Assembly: GCF_002814095.1 (NCBI RefSeq)
Contig: NZ_CP021913.1
Location: 1 to 64,000, forward strand
Direction of reading: 5' to 3'
Length of the DNA: 64,000 nucleotides
Source: Sagittula sp. P11
GTDB lineage: Bacteria; Pseudomonadota; Alphaproteobacteria; Rhodobacterales; Rhodobacteraceae
Position numbers and translations under genes: made by a program. The notes under the pieces are model-generated. The model saw only the letters and a list, made by a program, of their open reading frames with translations, was not told where the DNA came from and ran no database searches. Shown piece by piece: positions 40,040-48,541 of the stretch; positions within the stretch are counted from its first letter, which is position 1, and each line of letters starts with the position of its first letter.

Positions 40040-43000
40040 TTACTGGGACAGCTTCGGCGGCGGTCGGCGGAAAATGTCACGGAACATGCCCGGGGTGAAG
40101 ACCGAGAGCGGATTGACCGCCACCCTCGGTGCGCCTGTCGTGCCCCGCAGGTTGAAGTTGAAGCCGATCAGCCCCTCTCCCTTGCGCGCGATCAGGCGGC
40201 CGATGGCGTTGACCGCGTAGATCGGCGAGAGCACGCCCTGGAAATCCATCTGCCCGCTGCCGAGGTCGTAATAGCCGTCCATCGAGATACCCATTGACGG
40301 CCCTACTGCGCTCGATTCCGACACGATCACGCGGGAGGGCGTCAGCCGGAACCGCGCCTCGACGTCCGAAAAGAAGATCCCCGGCCCGTTCATCTGGTCG
40401 ATGATGCCGACGATGCTGATTGCATCCAGAAGCGAGGCGATGGCCGGGGCCTTCTGCATCCGCGTGCCCTGTATGCGCATCAGCCCGTCGAAGCTTCCGG
40501 GCTGGCCGCTGACGGGGGCGAGGTCGAGGTTGAAGGTGCCGTCCTTCACCGTCTTCAGCAGCCCCGCCGCCTTCAGGATATCGCCCGCGTCCTCGCCGCT
40601 GATCCGGAAGGCGCTGCCACCTGCCTGCGGGATCACCTGCCCGGCCACCGGCGTGGCGCCCCCGAGTTGGCCGTCAAAGCGCCCTTCGAGCCCGCGCGCC
40701 AGGTCGAAGTTGCCGCGGAAGGCGCGCAGTTCGATGCTGTCGGTCACGCGCAGACTGTCGAGCGTTAGGGCCAGCGGACCGCCGCCCCCTCCGCCGCCGC
40801 TTGTACCGGAGGCGCCGAACGGCGCGCTGCGCAGGTCGACGCGGCCGGACGAAATCTCGACCGCCGGGGCGCTGTTGCCGCCGCGCGCACGCAGGCGGCC
40901 CGACACTTCCAGCCAGTCGGCGACCGTCACCCGCGACAGGTCGAGCCTTTCGAAGGCACCGGACGTCGACAGGACAAGTTGCCCGGCCGCATCCATGCCA
41001 CCGCCCTTCAAAGTCAGCTCGGCGTTCTGCAGCCCGGGCGACAGGTTGCCCGCGATGGTAAAGCGTCCCGTGGTGCCAGGCGCCAGCGACCAGCCGATCT
41101 GCGGGACGGCCAGCCCCAGCCCCGCCAGATCGCTTTCGAGTTCGAAGCGCGGCGGCGCATTCGGCGGCAGATCGACCCGCAGGGCACCCGTGCCCTGACC
41201 GCGCAACATGCCGTTCGGCAGCGAGACACCGAAATCCGCCAATGTCTTCGGACTGAGCGTGATATCGGCCACGACCTCGGACCCACCGCCGCCGAAGGGC
41301 TGGGTCCAGCGCCCGTCGACCGGAACCCCGGACACGTTGGCCTGCCCCGCGATGGTGACGCCGCTGTTGTCCAGCTTCACCGACAACCCGTCGCCGCGGA
41401 TCGTCTTGCCCGGGATCGCCTTGGCGCTTTCGACGTCGCGGAGCGTCCCAGCGAAGGCCAGATCGATATCGTCGAAGGTCAGCCCGTCCGCCAGCGGCAG
41501 GACCAGCCGTCCGCTGGCCGCGATCCGGCCGTCGGCCAGGGTCGCGTCCCGCCCGACCTTGCGCAGCACCCGCCACTGGTCGTTGTCGATATACGCCAGC
41601 ACCGCGCCCACCGGCCCGTCGATCTTCAGGTCGACCTCACCCATCGAGGGCTTCTCCTTAAGGTCGGGTATGGTGAAGACCGAGCCGCCCACGTCGACGG
41701 TGCCCCGGTCCGTTACGATGTGACCTTCGTCGACCCTCAGGCCAAGACGCCGCTGGTGAATGGTCAGCCGCCCGCGCCCGTCCTCGATCGGCGGCAGGCT
41801 GGGCGCCACGCCGACCAGCGCATCCTCGAACGACAGGTCGAAGAAGGTGGTGGGATGCTCTGCCCCGGCCTCCGCACGCAGGGCAAAGCTCGCATCGAAA
41901 AGCCTGCCTTCACGGACGTTGCGTCCGACCCAGTCGCGGGTCTGCGGCACGAGTTGGCCGGGCCAGAAGGCCATGACCTGCTCCGGCACCGTTTCGGCCA
42001 CACGCGCATCGAGCGACATGCTCCACCCGGCGCGTGTCGCCTCCAGCCACCCGCGCGCGCTGATCGGCAGGGTCGGATCGGTGATCCGGAGGGAGCCCAA
42101 GTCGACACGGAACGGGTTGAGCTGCAGGCGGAAGGCGGTCTGCGCGCCCTCGACCACGACGGGCCGGTCCATCACAGCGCTTTGCGCGACCTCGACGCCA
42201 TCGAGCCTGAATTGCGCCGTCAGCCCGGGGGGCAGGCCACCCTCCGGCGCCTCGTCCAGCATGGTGGTGCCCGAGGCGCGGACCCGGCCCATGGCAGACT
42301 CCACCCGGATCTCCTCGAAGCGCATCAGGCGTTCGTCGGGGACGTAGGTGAAGGCGGTGCGCGCGCCGTCAAAGGGGATCGGCCGTGCCTCCCGGTTGGG
42401 TTGCAGGACACCCTTGCCGATTTCCAGCGTGGCGCGCATTTCGCCAAGCGCGCCATCCGGTGCGAGGGTGGATTGCAGCGAGCCGGAGATCGGCGCCTCC
42501 AGCGCGTCCATCCATGCCAGCGCCGGGCTTTGCGTGGCGATATCGCCGGAATCGAGATCCTGCAGCGTCATCCCGAATTCGAGCGATGTGTCGCCGATCC
42601 GGCTTTCGGCGCCGAGGGCGACGGTGGCCACGCCCGCCCCCCCGGACAGCAGCGCCACGTCGCCTGTCAGCTTCAGCGTGCCGTCTTCGCGCGTCAGCCG
42701 CAGCCGCCCGCCGTCCGCCGTCCAGCCGCGCCGGGCGCGCAGGTCCTCGTAGCGCAGGGTCAGGCTGTCCGCCTCGAAGAGGTCGAGCTTCGCAAGCCGC
42801 GGGTCCAGCGCGATGGCGTCGATCCGGGCGATGATCTGCGCGAGGTCTGGCACCTGCGTGCCCTCGGCAAAGGCATCGCCCAAAGCCAACCCCAACTTGC
42901 CGTTGCGGTCGCGCTGCAACGTGACGAAGGCGCCGGAGACCTGCGCCTCCCGCAGTTCCCATTCGCGCCTGAGGAACGACACGGGAGCCACGCCCGCTTC

Positions 43001-43318
43001 GATATCCGACAACTGCGCCACGAGGACGCCCTGTTCGTTGGTGACCGTGACGTCCCACAACACGATCCGCGCCAGCCCCGTCTCGGTGATCAAGAGGCTC
43101 ATTCGACCGAAGTCGATGGAGATGCCCTGCAGGTTCTCGGCGATCCGCGTCTCGATCCTCTCGCGCAGCCATGCGGGCGCGTCGACCGGACGGCCCAGCA
43201 TCGCCCAGATCCCGCCGCCCAGACCCGCCACCAGCGCCAGCATCACACCGGCGCACCACAGCAGCACCTTCCGCCGCCGCCCCCGGGGGGCATCCGATTT
43301 TTCTGTTGCCTGCTGCAT
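40040..43318 (-). CDS. AsmA/YhdP-like large inner-membrane protein (DUF3971)
   Basis: About 1092 residues: a basic N-terminus (GRRRKVLLW), one membrane helix (AGVMLALVAGLGGGIWAML), then a long beta-rich periplasmic part as in AsmA-like proteins, now thought to form bridges for phospholipid movement between membranes. Near the end is the AsmA-type segment DGYYDLGSGQMDFQGVLSPIY. The start could be 43318 or the in-frame ATG at 43393; neither has a strong ribosome site. It overlaps no gene and is divergent from the peroxiredoxin gene. Confidence 0.87.
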   Translation of the reverse strand: MQQATEKSDAPRGRRRKVLLWCAGVMLALVAGLGGGIWAMLGRPVDAPAWLRERIETRIAENLQGISIDFGRMSLLITETGLARIVLWDVTVTNEQGVLVAQLSDIEAGVAPVSFLRREWELREAQVSGAFVTLQRDRNGKLGLALGDAFAEGTQVPDLAQIIARIDAIALDPRLAKLDLFEADSLTLRYEDLRARRGWTADGGRLRLTREDGTLKLTGDVALLSGGAGVATVALGAESRIGDTSLEFGMTLQDLDSGDIATQSPALAWMDALEAPISGSLQSTLAPDGALGEMRATLEIGKGVLQPNREARPIPFDGARTAFTYVPDERLMRFEEIRVESAMGRVRASGTTMLDEAPEGGLPPGLTAQFRLDGVEVAQSAVMDRPVVVEGAQTAFRLQLNPFRVDLGSLRITDPTLPISARGWLEATRAGWSMSLDARVAETVPEQVMAFWPGQLVPQTRDWVGRNVREGRLFDASFALRAEAGAEHPTTFFDLSFEDALVGVAPSLPPIEDGRGRLTIHQRRLGLRVDEGHIVTDRGTVDVGGSVFTIPDLKEKPSMGEVDLKIDGPVGAVLAYIDNDQWRVLRKVGRDATLADGRIAASGRLVLPLADGLTFDDIDLAFAGTLRDVESAKAIPGKTIRGDGLSVKLDNSGVTIAGQANVSGVPVDGRWTQPFGGGGSEVVADITLSPKTLADFGVSLPNGMLRGQGTGALRVDLPPNAPPRFELESDLAGLGLAVPQIGWSLAPGTTGRFTIAGNLSPGLQNAELTLKGGGMDAAGQLVLSTSGAFERLDLSRVTVADWLEVSGRLRARGGNSAPAVEISSGRVDLRSAPFGASGTSGGGGGGGPLALTLDSLRVTDSIELRAFRGNFDLARGLEGRFDGQLGGATPVAGQVIPQAGGSAFRISGEDAGDILKAAGLLKTVKDGTFNLDLAPVSGQPGSFDGLMRIQGTRMQKAPAIASLLDAISIVGIIDQMNGPGIFFSDVEARFRLTPSRVIVSESSAVGPSMGISMDGYYDLGSGQMDFQGVLSPIYAVNAIGRLIARKGEGLIGFNFNLRGTTGAPRVAVNPLSVFTPGMFRDIFRRPPPKLSQ

Positions 43319-43408
43319 GCTCACTGGAAGACCGGCCTCGGTGCCATATGCTTGGGGTGTGTGGCCCTTTGTGCCAACCATAAACGAAATCATTCCGGGA
43401 AGACACGC

Positions 43409-43858
43409 ATGTCCGAAACAGCCCCCTCCTTCACCCTGCCCGCCACCTCCGGCGAGGTATCCTCCGACGCGCTGGCAGGCACGCCCTACGTGCTGTTCTT
43501 CTATCCGCGCGACGACACGTCCGGGTGCACGAAGGAGAACGAGGCCTTCACCGCTCTCCTGCCCGAGTTCGAGACGGCGGGTGTTAAGGTGTTCGGGATC
43601 TCGAAGGATTCAATCGCCAGCCACGAGAAGTTCATGAAGAAGAAGGCGCTGACCGTGCCGCTGATCTCCGACGAAGAGGGCGACCTGTCCGAGCGTTACG
43701 GCGTGTGGAAGGAAAAATCCATGTACGGCAAGACCTTCATGGGCATCGAACGCTCCACCTTCCTGGTTGGTGCGGACGGCTCCATCGTGAAGGAATGGCG
43801 GAAGGTGAAGGTTCCCGGCCACGCCGAGGAGGTGCTGGAGGCCGCGCGCGCCCTCTGA
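43409..43858 (+). CDS. bcp: Thioredoxin-dependent peroxiredoxin (BCP/PrxQ family, one-Cys)
   Basis: 149 residues. Peroxidatic C40 sits in FFYPRDDTSGCTKENEAF. The usual BCP resolving cysteine five residues later is E45, and no other cysteine is present, so this is a one-Cys enzyme that needs an external thiol. The C-terminal GVWKEKSMYGKTFMGIERST is typical. ATG 43409 is 16 bases into the spacer next to the YhdP-like start. Confidence 0.93.
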   Translation: MSETAPSFTLPATSGEVSSDALAGTPYVLFFYPRDDTSGCTKENEAFTALLPEFETAGVKVFGISKDSIASHEKFMKKKALTVPLISDEEGDLSERYGVWKEKSMYGKTFMGIERSTFLVGADGSIVKEWRKVKVPGHAEEVLEAARAL

Positions 43859-43995
43859 CGTCCGGGCCTCAGGCTTTGACAGACGGTCGGGCAGCGGCGC
43901 GCCCCTTGCCCGACCAACATACGGCCCGCACGAATTGCCCATGCGCGGAAAGACGGGCGTTGTCCGGGCCGTCCGGGCGTGGCAAACGGCGGGCC

Positions 43996-44820
43996 ATGAT
44001 GACACTTTCGGAAATGGCGGTGGATGTTCTGACCACTGCGGACGGTCGGCAGAAAACCACGAAATCCCGCGCCTACGCCGCGGAGTGGTTCGCCGCGCGC
44101 GCCGCCGGAACGCCCATTGCCATCGGACGCGCCGAGCCGCCTCTGCGCCCGTCGCGCCCCGACCGGCCCGAACTCCTCGATCCCCGTGACGTGCCCAAGC
44201 GCAAGCCCGGCAGCCCGAAGGGCCGTATCGCGTTGCTGCACGCCGTGGCCCATATCGAGCTGAACGCCGTCGATCTGCACTGGGACATCATCCCGCGCTT
44301 CGCCGATACGCCGATGCCCACGGGCTTCTACGACGACTGGGTGAAGGCGGCGGACGAGGAATCGAAGCACTTCAATCTGATGTGCGACTGCCTCGAGGAG
44401 CTGGGCTCGCACTATGGCGCCCTGCCCGCCCACGCCGGGATGTGGCGCGCCGCCGAGGACACCGTGGCCGACTTCATGGGGCGGCTCGCGGTGGTGCCGA
44501 TGGTGCTGGAGGCGCGCGGCCTGGACGTGACGCCGGGCATGATCGAGATCTTCCGCAAGGCCGGCGCGACCTCTGCCGTTGCCGCACTGGAAACGATCTA
44601 TGCCGAGGAGGTCGGTCACGTCGCCTATGGCTCGAAGTGGTTCCACTTCCTGTGCGGTCGCCACGACCGGGATCCGAAGGACGCCTTCCACACGCTCGTC
44701 AGGACGTACTTCCACGGCGCGCTCAAGCCGCCGTTCAACGATGAAAAACGCGCCGAAGCCGGTCTTCCCCCTGATTTCTATTGGCCTCTCGCCGAAAACA
44801 TTCCCAACAGAACCCCTTGA
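43996..44820 (+). CDS. DUF455 ferritin-like protein
   Basis: 274 residues. Helical bundle with probable di-metal ligands: HAVAHIELNAVDLHWD (His/Glu), ADEESKHF (Glu-x-x-His), VPMVLEARGLD and EEVGHVAYGSKWF. DUF455 proteins are relatives of MiaE/ferritin-like oxygenases; the reaction is unknown. ATG 43996 has a poor ribosome site, so the exact start is uncertain. Confidence 0.88.
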   Translation: MMTLSEMAVDVLTTADGRQKTTKSRAYAAEWFAARAAGTPIAIGRAEPPLRPSRPDRPELLDPRDVPKRKPGSPKGRIALLHAVAHIELNAVDLHWDIIPRFADTPMPTGFYDDWVKAADEESKHFNLMCDCLEELGSHYGALPAHAGMWRAAEDTVADFMGRLAVVPMVLEARGLDVTPGMIEIFRKAGATSAVAALETIYAEEVGHVAYGSKWFHFLCGRHDRDPKDAFHTLVRTYFHGALKPPFNDEKRAEAGLPPDFYWPLAENIPNRTP

Positions 44821-44987
44821 TCCGTCTAGGAATCGGCGAATTCTTGCCGGTTTGGCCGAGTTCCGCGCACGATACAGGTCGCCCAGCCCAAATTTGTTGC
44901 ACGCCCGTGATGCCCCCGGTAAGCCCGAAAGCGAGGCTGGGTTGGGGGACCGAGGCTTCGAAATGGGGACAATATAGGGACGGTCAG

Positions 44988-46298
44988 GTGCGAACACGTC
45001 TGGCAATAAAGACACATGCAATTCTAGAGCGCTTCTTTCCGGAGCGTCGACTCTTCCTCCGATCGGACAACGACACCCGATTTATCCGACTGAAATCCAG
45101 CACACAGGCCATCGCCTTTCTCGGCACCGCGCTCGTGATCAGCTGGACGACCATCGCCACCGCCATCCTGCTGATGGACTCCATCGGCGCCGGGAACTTC
45201 CGGGAGCAGGCGAAACGCGAACAGATCACCTACCAGCAACGGCTCAACGCCCTGTCGGCGGAACGCGACAACCGCGCCTCCGAAGCGCTGGCCGCGCAGA
45301 ACCGGTTCAACGCCGCGCTGAAGCAGATCTCCTCCATGCAGACCGAACTGCTGGAGTCCGAGACCCGGCGCCGCGAACTGGAGACCGGCATCGACGTCAT
45401 CCAGACGACCCTGCGCGACACCATGAAGGCGCGCGAGACCGTGTCCGACCAGCTCGCCGCCCTCGAAGAGCAAATCCAGGGCGGTTCGGTGGCTGTGTCC
45501 GGCACCTCGCAGGAAGACAACACGCTCGACATCCTGTCCGACGCGCTGGCCCGCACCGCGGCCGAGCGTGACCAGGTGATCGCCGACGCACAGGACGCGC
45601 TGATCCGCGCCTCCGAGATGCAGGCCCAGATCGAGATGATGGAAGAGAAGAACGACACGATCTTCCGCCAGCTCGAAGATGCCATGACCGTCTCCGTCAA
45701 GCCGCTCGACAAGATGTTCGAGAAGGCCGGCATGGACCCGGACCGCATCCTCAACCAGGTGCGCAAGGGCTACACCGGCCAGGGCGGCCCGCTGACGCCG
45801 CTGTCCTTCTCCACCATGGGTCAGGAGCCTTCGGGCGACACGATGCGCGCCAACAGCATCCTGAACCAGATGGACCGCCTGAACCTCTACCGTATCGCCG
45901 CGCAGAAGGCCCCCTTCGCCACGCCGCTGAAGGACCCGTTCCGCTTCACTTCGGGCTTCGGCTACCGCTGGGGCCGCCTGCACGCGGGAACCGATTTCGC
46001 GGCGCCGCACGGCACGCCGATCTATTCGACAGCCGATGGCGTCGTGGTCCACGCGGACTGGTCTTCGGGCTACGGTCGACTGGTCAAGATCCAGCATGAA
46101 TTCGGCATCGAAACCCGCTATGCGCACATGTCGAAAATTCGGGTGAAGACCGGTCAAAGGGTCTCGCGCGGGCAGCGGATCGGTGATATGGGGAACACTG
46201 GACGGTCGACCGGGACCCACCTGCACTACGAGGTCCGTGTCGGCGGCAAACCCGTCAATCCCATGATCTATATCAAGGCTGCGAACGATGTTTTCTAA
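44988..46298 (+). CDS. Membrane-anchored M23 metallopeptidase
   Basis: Probable cell-wall endopeptidase of 436 residues. GTG 44988 follows AGGGA. After a short cytoplasmic part (ERFFPERRLFLRSDNDTRFI) comes one membrane helix (AIAFLGTALVISWTTIATAI), a long coiled coil (about 70-270), and the M23 domain with zinc residues in HAGTDFAAPHGTPIYST and THLHYEV. Its last 11 bases overlap the bactofilin gene. Linkage of M23 peptidases to bactofilins is known in curved or stalked bacteria, where the filament positions the enzyme. Confidence 0.92.
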   Translation: MRTRLAIKTHAILERFFPERRLFLRSDNDTRFIRLKSSTQAIAFLGTALVISWTTIATAILLMDSIGAGNFREQAKREQITYQQRLNALSAERDNRASEALAAQNRFNAALKQISSMQTELLESETRRRELETGIDVIQTTLRDTMKARETVSDQLAALEEQIQGGSVAVSGTSQEDNTLDILSDALARTAAERDQVIADAQDALIRASEMQAQIEMMEEKNDTIFRQLEDAMTVSVKPLDKMFEKAGMDPDRILNQVRKGYTGQGGPLTPLSFSTMGQEPSGDTMRANSILNQMDRLNLYRIAAQKAPFATPLKDPFRFTSGFGYRWGRLHAGTDFAAPHGTPIYSTADGVVVHADWSSGYGRLVKIQHEFGIETRYAHMSKIRVKTGQRVSRGQRIGDMGNTGRSTGTHLHYEVRVGGKPVNPMIYIKAANDVF

Positions 46299-46809
46299 AA
46301 GCAAAATCAACGAACCCGGTCCCGGCAGCGATGCCGCGGCAAAACCCAGCGTTCCCGAGTCTGCGAAACCGTCCACCGGCGATTTCAAGCCCTCCGCTCC
46401 GAAGCCGAAGCCGCCGGCCTCCGTGCTGTCCCCGGACCTGCACGTGACAGGCAACATCAAGACCACCGGCGACATTCAGGTCGAGGGCACGGTCGAGGGC
46501 GACATCCGCGCCCACCTGCTGACCATCGGCGAAAGCGCCACCATCAAGGGTGAGGTCGTCGCAGACGACGTCGTCGTGAACGGTCGCATCGTCGGTCGCG
46601 TCCGCGGCCTGAAGGTCCGCCTGACCGCCACCGCGCGTGTCGAGGGCGACATCATCCACAAGACCATCGCGATCGAATCCGGCGCCCACTTCGAGGGTTC
46701 GGTGCAGCGCCAGGACGATCCTCTGAACGGCGGCAAGGCCCGCCCGATCGGCCAGGCCACCGCACAGGCCACGGCGATTCCGCCGCAGACCGGCGGCCAG
46801 CAGGGCTGA
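46288..46809 (+). CDS. Bactofilin (polymer-forming cytoskeletal protein)
   Basis: 173 residues: a disordered Pro/Lys-rich N-terminus, then the right-handed beta-helix of DUF583 (HVTGNIKTTGDIQVEGTVEG, GEVVADDVVVNGRIVG, VEGDIIHKTIAIESGAHFEG), then a Gln/Ala-rich tail. Bactofilins self-assemble without nucleotide and organise wall enzymes. Overlap with the M23 gene indicates coupled production of filament and hydrolase. Confidence 0.94.
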   Translation: MFSKSKINEPGPGSDAAAKPSVPESAKPSTGDFKPSAPKPKPPASVLSPDLHVTGNIKTTGDIQVEGTVEGDIRAHLLTIGESATIKGEVVADDVVVNGRIVGRVRGLKVRLTATARVEGDIIHKTIAIESGAHFEGSVQRQDDPLNGGKARPIGQATAQATAIPPQTGGQQG

Positions 46810-46830
46810 CGCAAGCCACCGAAATTCCTG

Positions 46831-46866
46831 AAAAGGCCTCGCCAAAAGCGGGGCCTTTTGCTTTTC
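46831..46866 (+). terminator. Rho-independent terminator after the bactofilin gene
   Basis: Stem AAAAGGCCTCGC/GCGGGGCCTTTT with loop CAAAA and one T-G wobble, followed by GCTTTT. The strongest terminator in the window. Confidence 0.85.
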
Positions 46867-46899
46867 TGGACCGGACGATTACCGGAACGGACCTATTCA

Positions 46900-48270
46900 A
46901 TGCCCAGACTTCTTGCCGCCCTTTTGATCACCCTCCTGCCGTCCGCCAGCATGGCCGCGACCCTCGCCCTGACCGACGATCCTGAATTCGGCTGCCTCGT
47001 GACCCTCGACGGCCCGATTGCCCCGGGCGACACCGAAACGTTCTTGTCGCTCATCAAACAGGCCTCCACCAGTTCCCGCCACGCCGACCTGATCTGGTAC
47101 ACCGAATACGATGACGGTACACCGCCGGACATCGACCTCAAGGTGCCGCTGAACCTGTGCCTGAACAGCCCCGGCGGAGCACTGACCGAGGCGATGAAGC
47201 TGACCGACGCGGTGCACGGCAGGCTGGGCACGATGGTGCGGCCCGGCGCGCGGTGCGAAAGCGCCTGCGCCCTCGTCTTCATGGCCGGTTCCTACGACAC
47301 GGGCAGCGACATCGGCTATATCACCAGCCGCCACCTGCACGTCGACGGCAAGCTGGGCTTTCACGCGCCGAGCCTCTCGGTGCCGGAGGGCAGCTACGAT
47401 GCGGCCTCTGTCGCGCGGGCCTACCAGGTGTCCGTCGCCGCCACGGCCAAGATCTTCCGCAACCTGGTGAACTACCGCTTTGCGCCCTCGCTCGCCGCGC
47501 GGATGCACGAGACGCCGCCGGAACAGATGTTCTACGTTTCCACCGTCCGCGAGGCCGCGCGCTGGGGCATTTCGGTGGTGGGTGTCGATGCGCCCTCTGC
47601 CATCTCCGACGCGGTGATCCGCACCGCTTGCGGGAACCTCTATCGCCGCACCAGGGACCAGCTGAACAGCGACCCCGACTCGTGGAGCCGCAACGGCCAC
47701 AACGGCGCGCAGGTGGACCGCCCCGAGCGCGAGACCTTCACCTACACCAACTTCGGGATGGAGGCGCTCGGCACCTGCGAGGGCCGGTTCCTCGACCCGG
47801 GCGATGAGTACAACCTTGCCCGCACGTGGTGGCCGGTCAGCAGCGTGGTGCAGAATGCCACTTGGGCCACCGCCGCCTTCCCCGACGCCCAGCCGACGCT
47901 GTTCTTCTCGTTCCTGCAGTCGTTCATGGCCTGGCCCGGCGAGGTGCCGCTGGCCGCCCTGCCCCGCAACGGTCAGGCGATCGAGATGACGCAGCCCGGC
48001 AACTGCTTCGTCTACGACTCCAGCGACAGGCTGATCGACCGGGAGCCCTGCACCCGCATCCAGAGGGCCGAACCGGACGGGCGGCTGGTGTCGCTGCACG
48101 ACTGGCCGTCCGGTGCGCGCACCGTGATCGAACTGGAGGGCGGCATCCGGCGGATCAACGGCGGCGAAGCCTACGCCTGGTACTGGCCCGAACCGAAACC
48201 GCAGGGCGCCGGTGAGACCTGCACGCAGAACACATCGTCCGGCAACTCCTTCTGTTTCCATCTGGACTGA
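46900..48270 (+). CDS. Secreted ClpP/crotonase-fold protein (COG3904-like)
   Basis: 456 residues with a signal peptide (MPRLLAALLITLLPSASMAA). Residues 85-165 resemble a periplasmic ClpP-like protease core: LCLNSPGGALTEAM (glycine-rich oxyanion loop), then GARCESACALVFMAG with S121 as candidate nucleophile, and KLGFHAP with H155. The rest of the protein is not recognised and ends in a Cys-rich tail. Peptidase activity is inferred from these motifs only. The start at 46900 follows the bactofilin terminator. Confidence 0.72.
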   Translation: MPRLLAALLITLLPSASMAATLALTDDPEFGCLVTLDGPIAPGDTETFLSLIKQASTSSRHADLIWYTEYDDGTPPDIDLKVPLNLCLNSPGGALTEAMKLTDAVHGRLGTMVRPGARCESACALVFMAGSYDTGSDIGYITSRHLHVDGKLGFHAPSLSVPEGSYDAASVARAYQVSVAATAKIFRNLVNYRFAPSLAARMHETPPEQMFYVSTVREAARWGISVVGVDAPSAISDAVIRTACGNLYRRTRDQLNSDPDSWSRNGHNGAQVDRPERETFTYTNFGMEALGTCEGRFLDPGDEYNLARTWWPVSSVVQNATWATAAFPDAQPTLFFSFLQSFMAWPGEVPLAALPRNGQAIEMTQPGNCFVYDSSDRLIDREPCTRIQRAEPDGRLVSLHDWPSGARTVIELEGGIRRINGGEAYAWYWPEPKPQGAGETCTQNTSSGNSFCFHLD

Positions 48271-48328
48271 GTCGCACCGCGGCGGCGGGCAAGACGCGCA
48301 AGTTGCCCCAGCGGCAGGACGAGTCGCA

Positions 48329-48346
48329 TGCCCCTTTCGAGGGGCA
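48329..48346. terminator. UUCG-tetraloop hairpin before opgG
   Basis: TGCCCCT-TTCG-AGGGGCA: perfect seven-pair stem with a stable TTCG loop, 59 bases after the ClpP-like gene. No T tract; it may act as a terminator or as a 5' leader structure of opgG. Confidence 0.5.
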
Positions 48347-48541
48347 CGTTCGCGTTTCAGTTGCGCTCGAAATGCAAGCAGGTTCCCTCAGGACGCATGT
48401 TTTCGGGACGTTTTTTGCCGCGATGCGGCGGAATTGCGCGCAACTCGTTGCCCGGCGCAAAAATGCGGCGTTTCGGCGCTTGAAAAACCGCTCGCGGAAA
48501 GCAACCTACGCTCGACAATACAGAGGCGACGCCGCAAACAT

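Noticed and set aside
40979-43408. Long plus-strand frame running into bcp
   Set aside because: Antisense to the YhdP-like gene; the peroxiredoxin family begins at the ATG at 43409.
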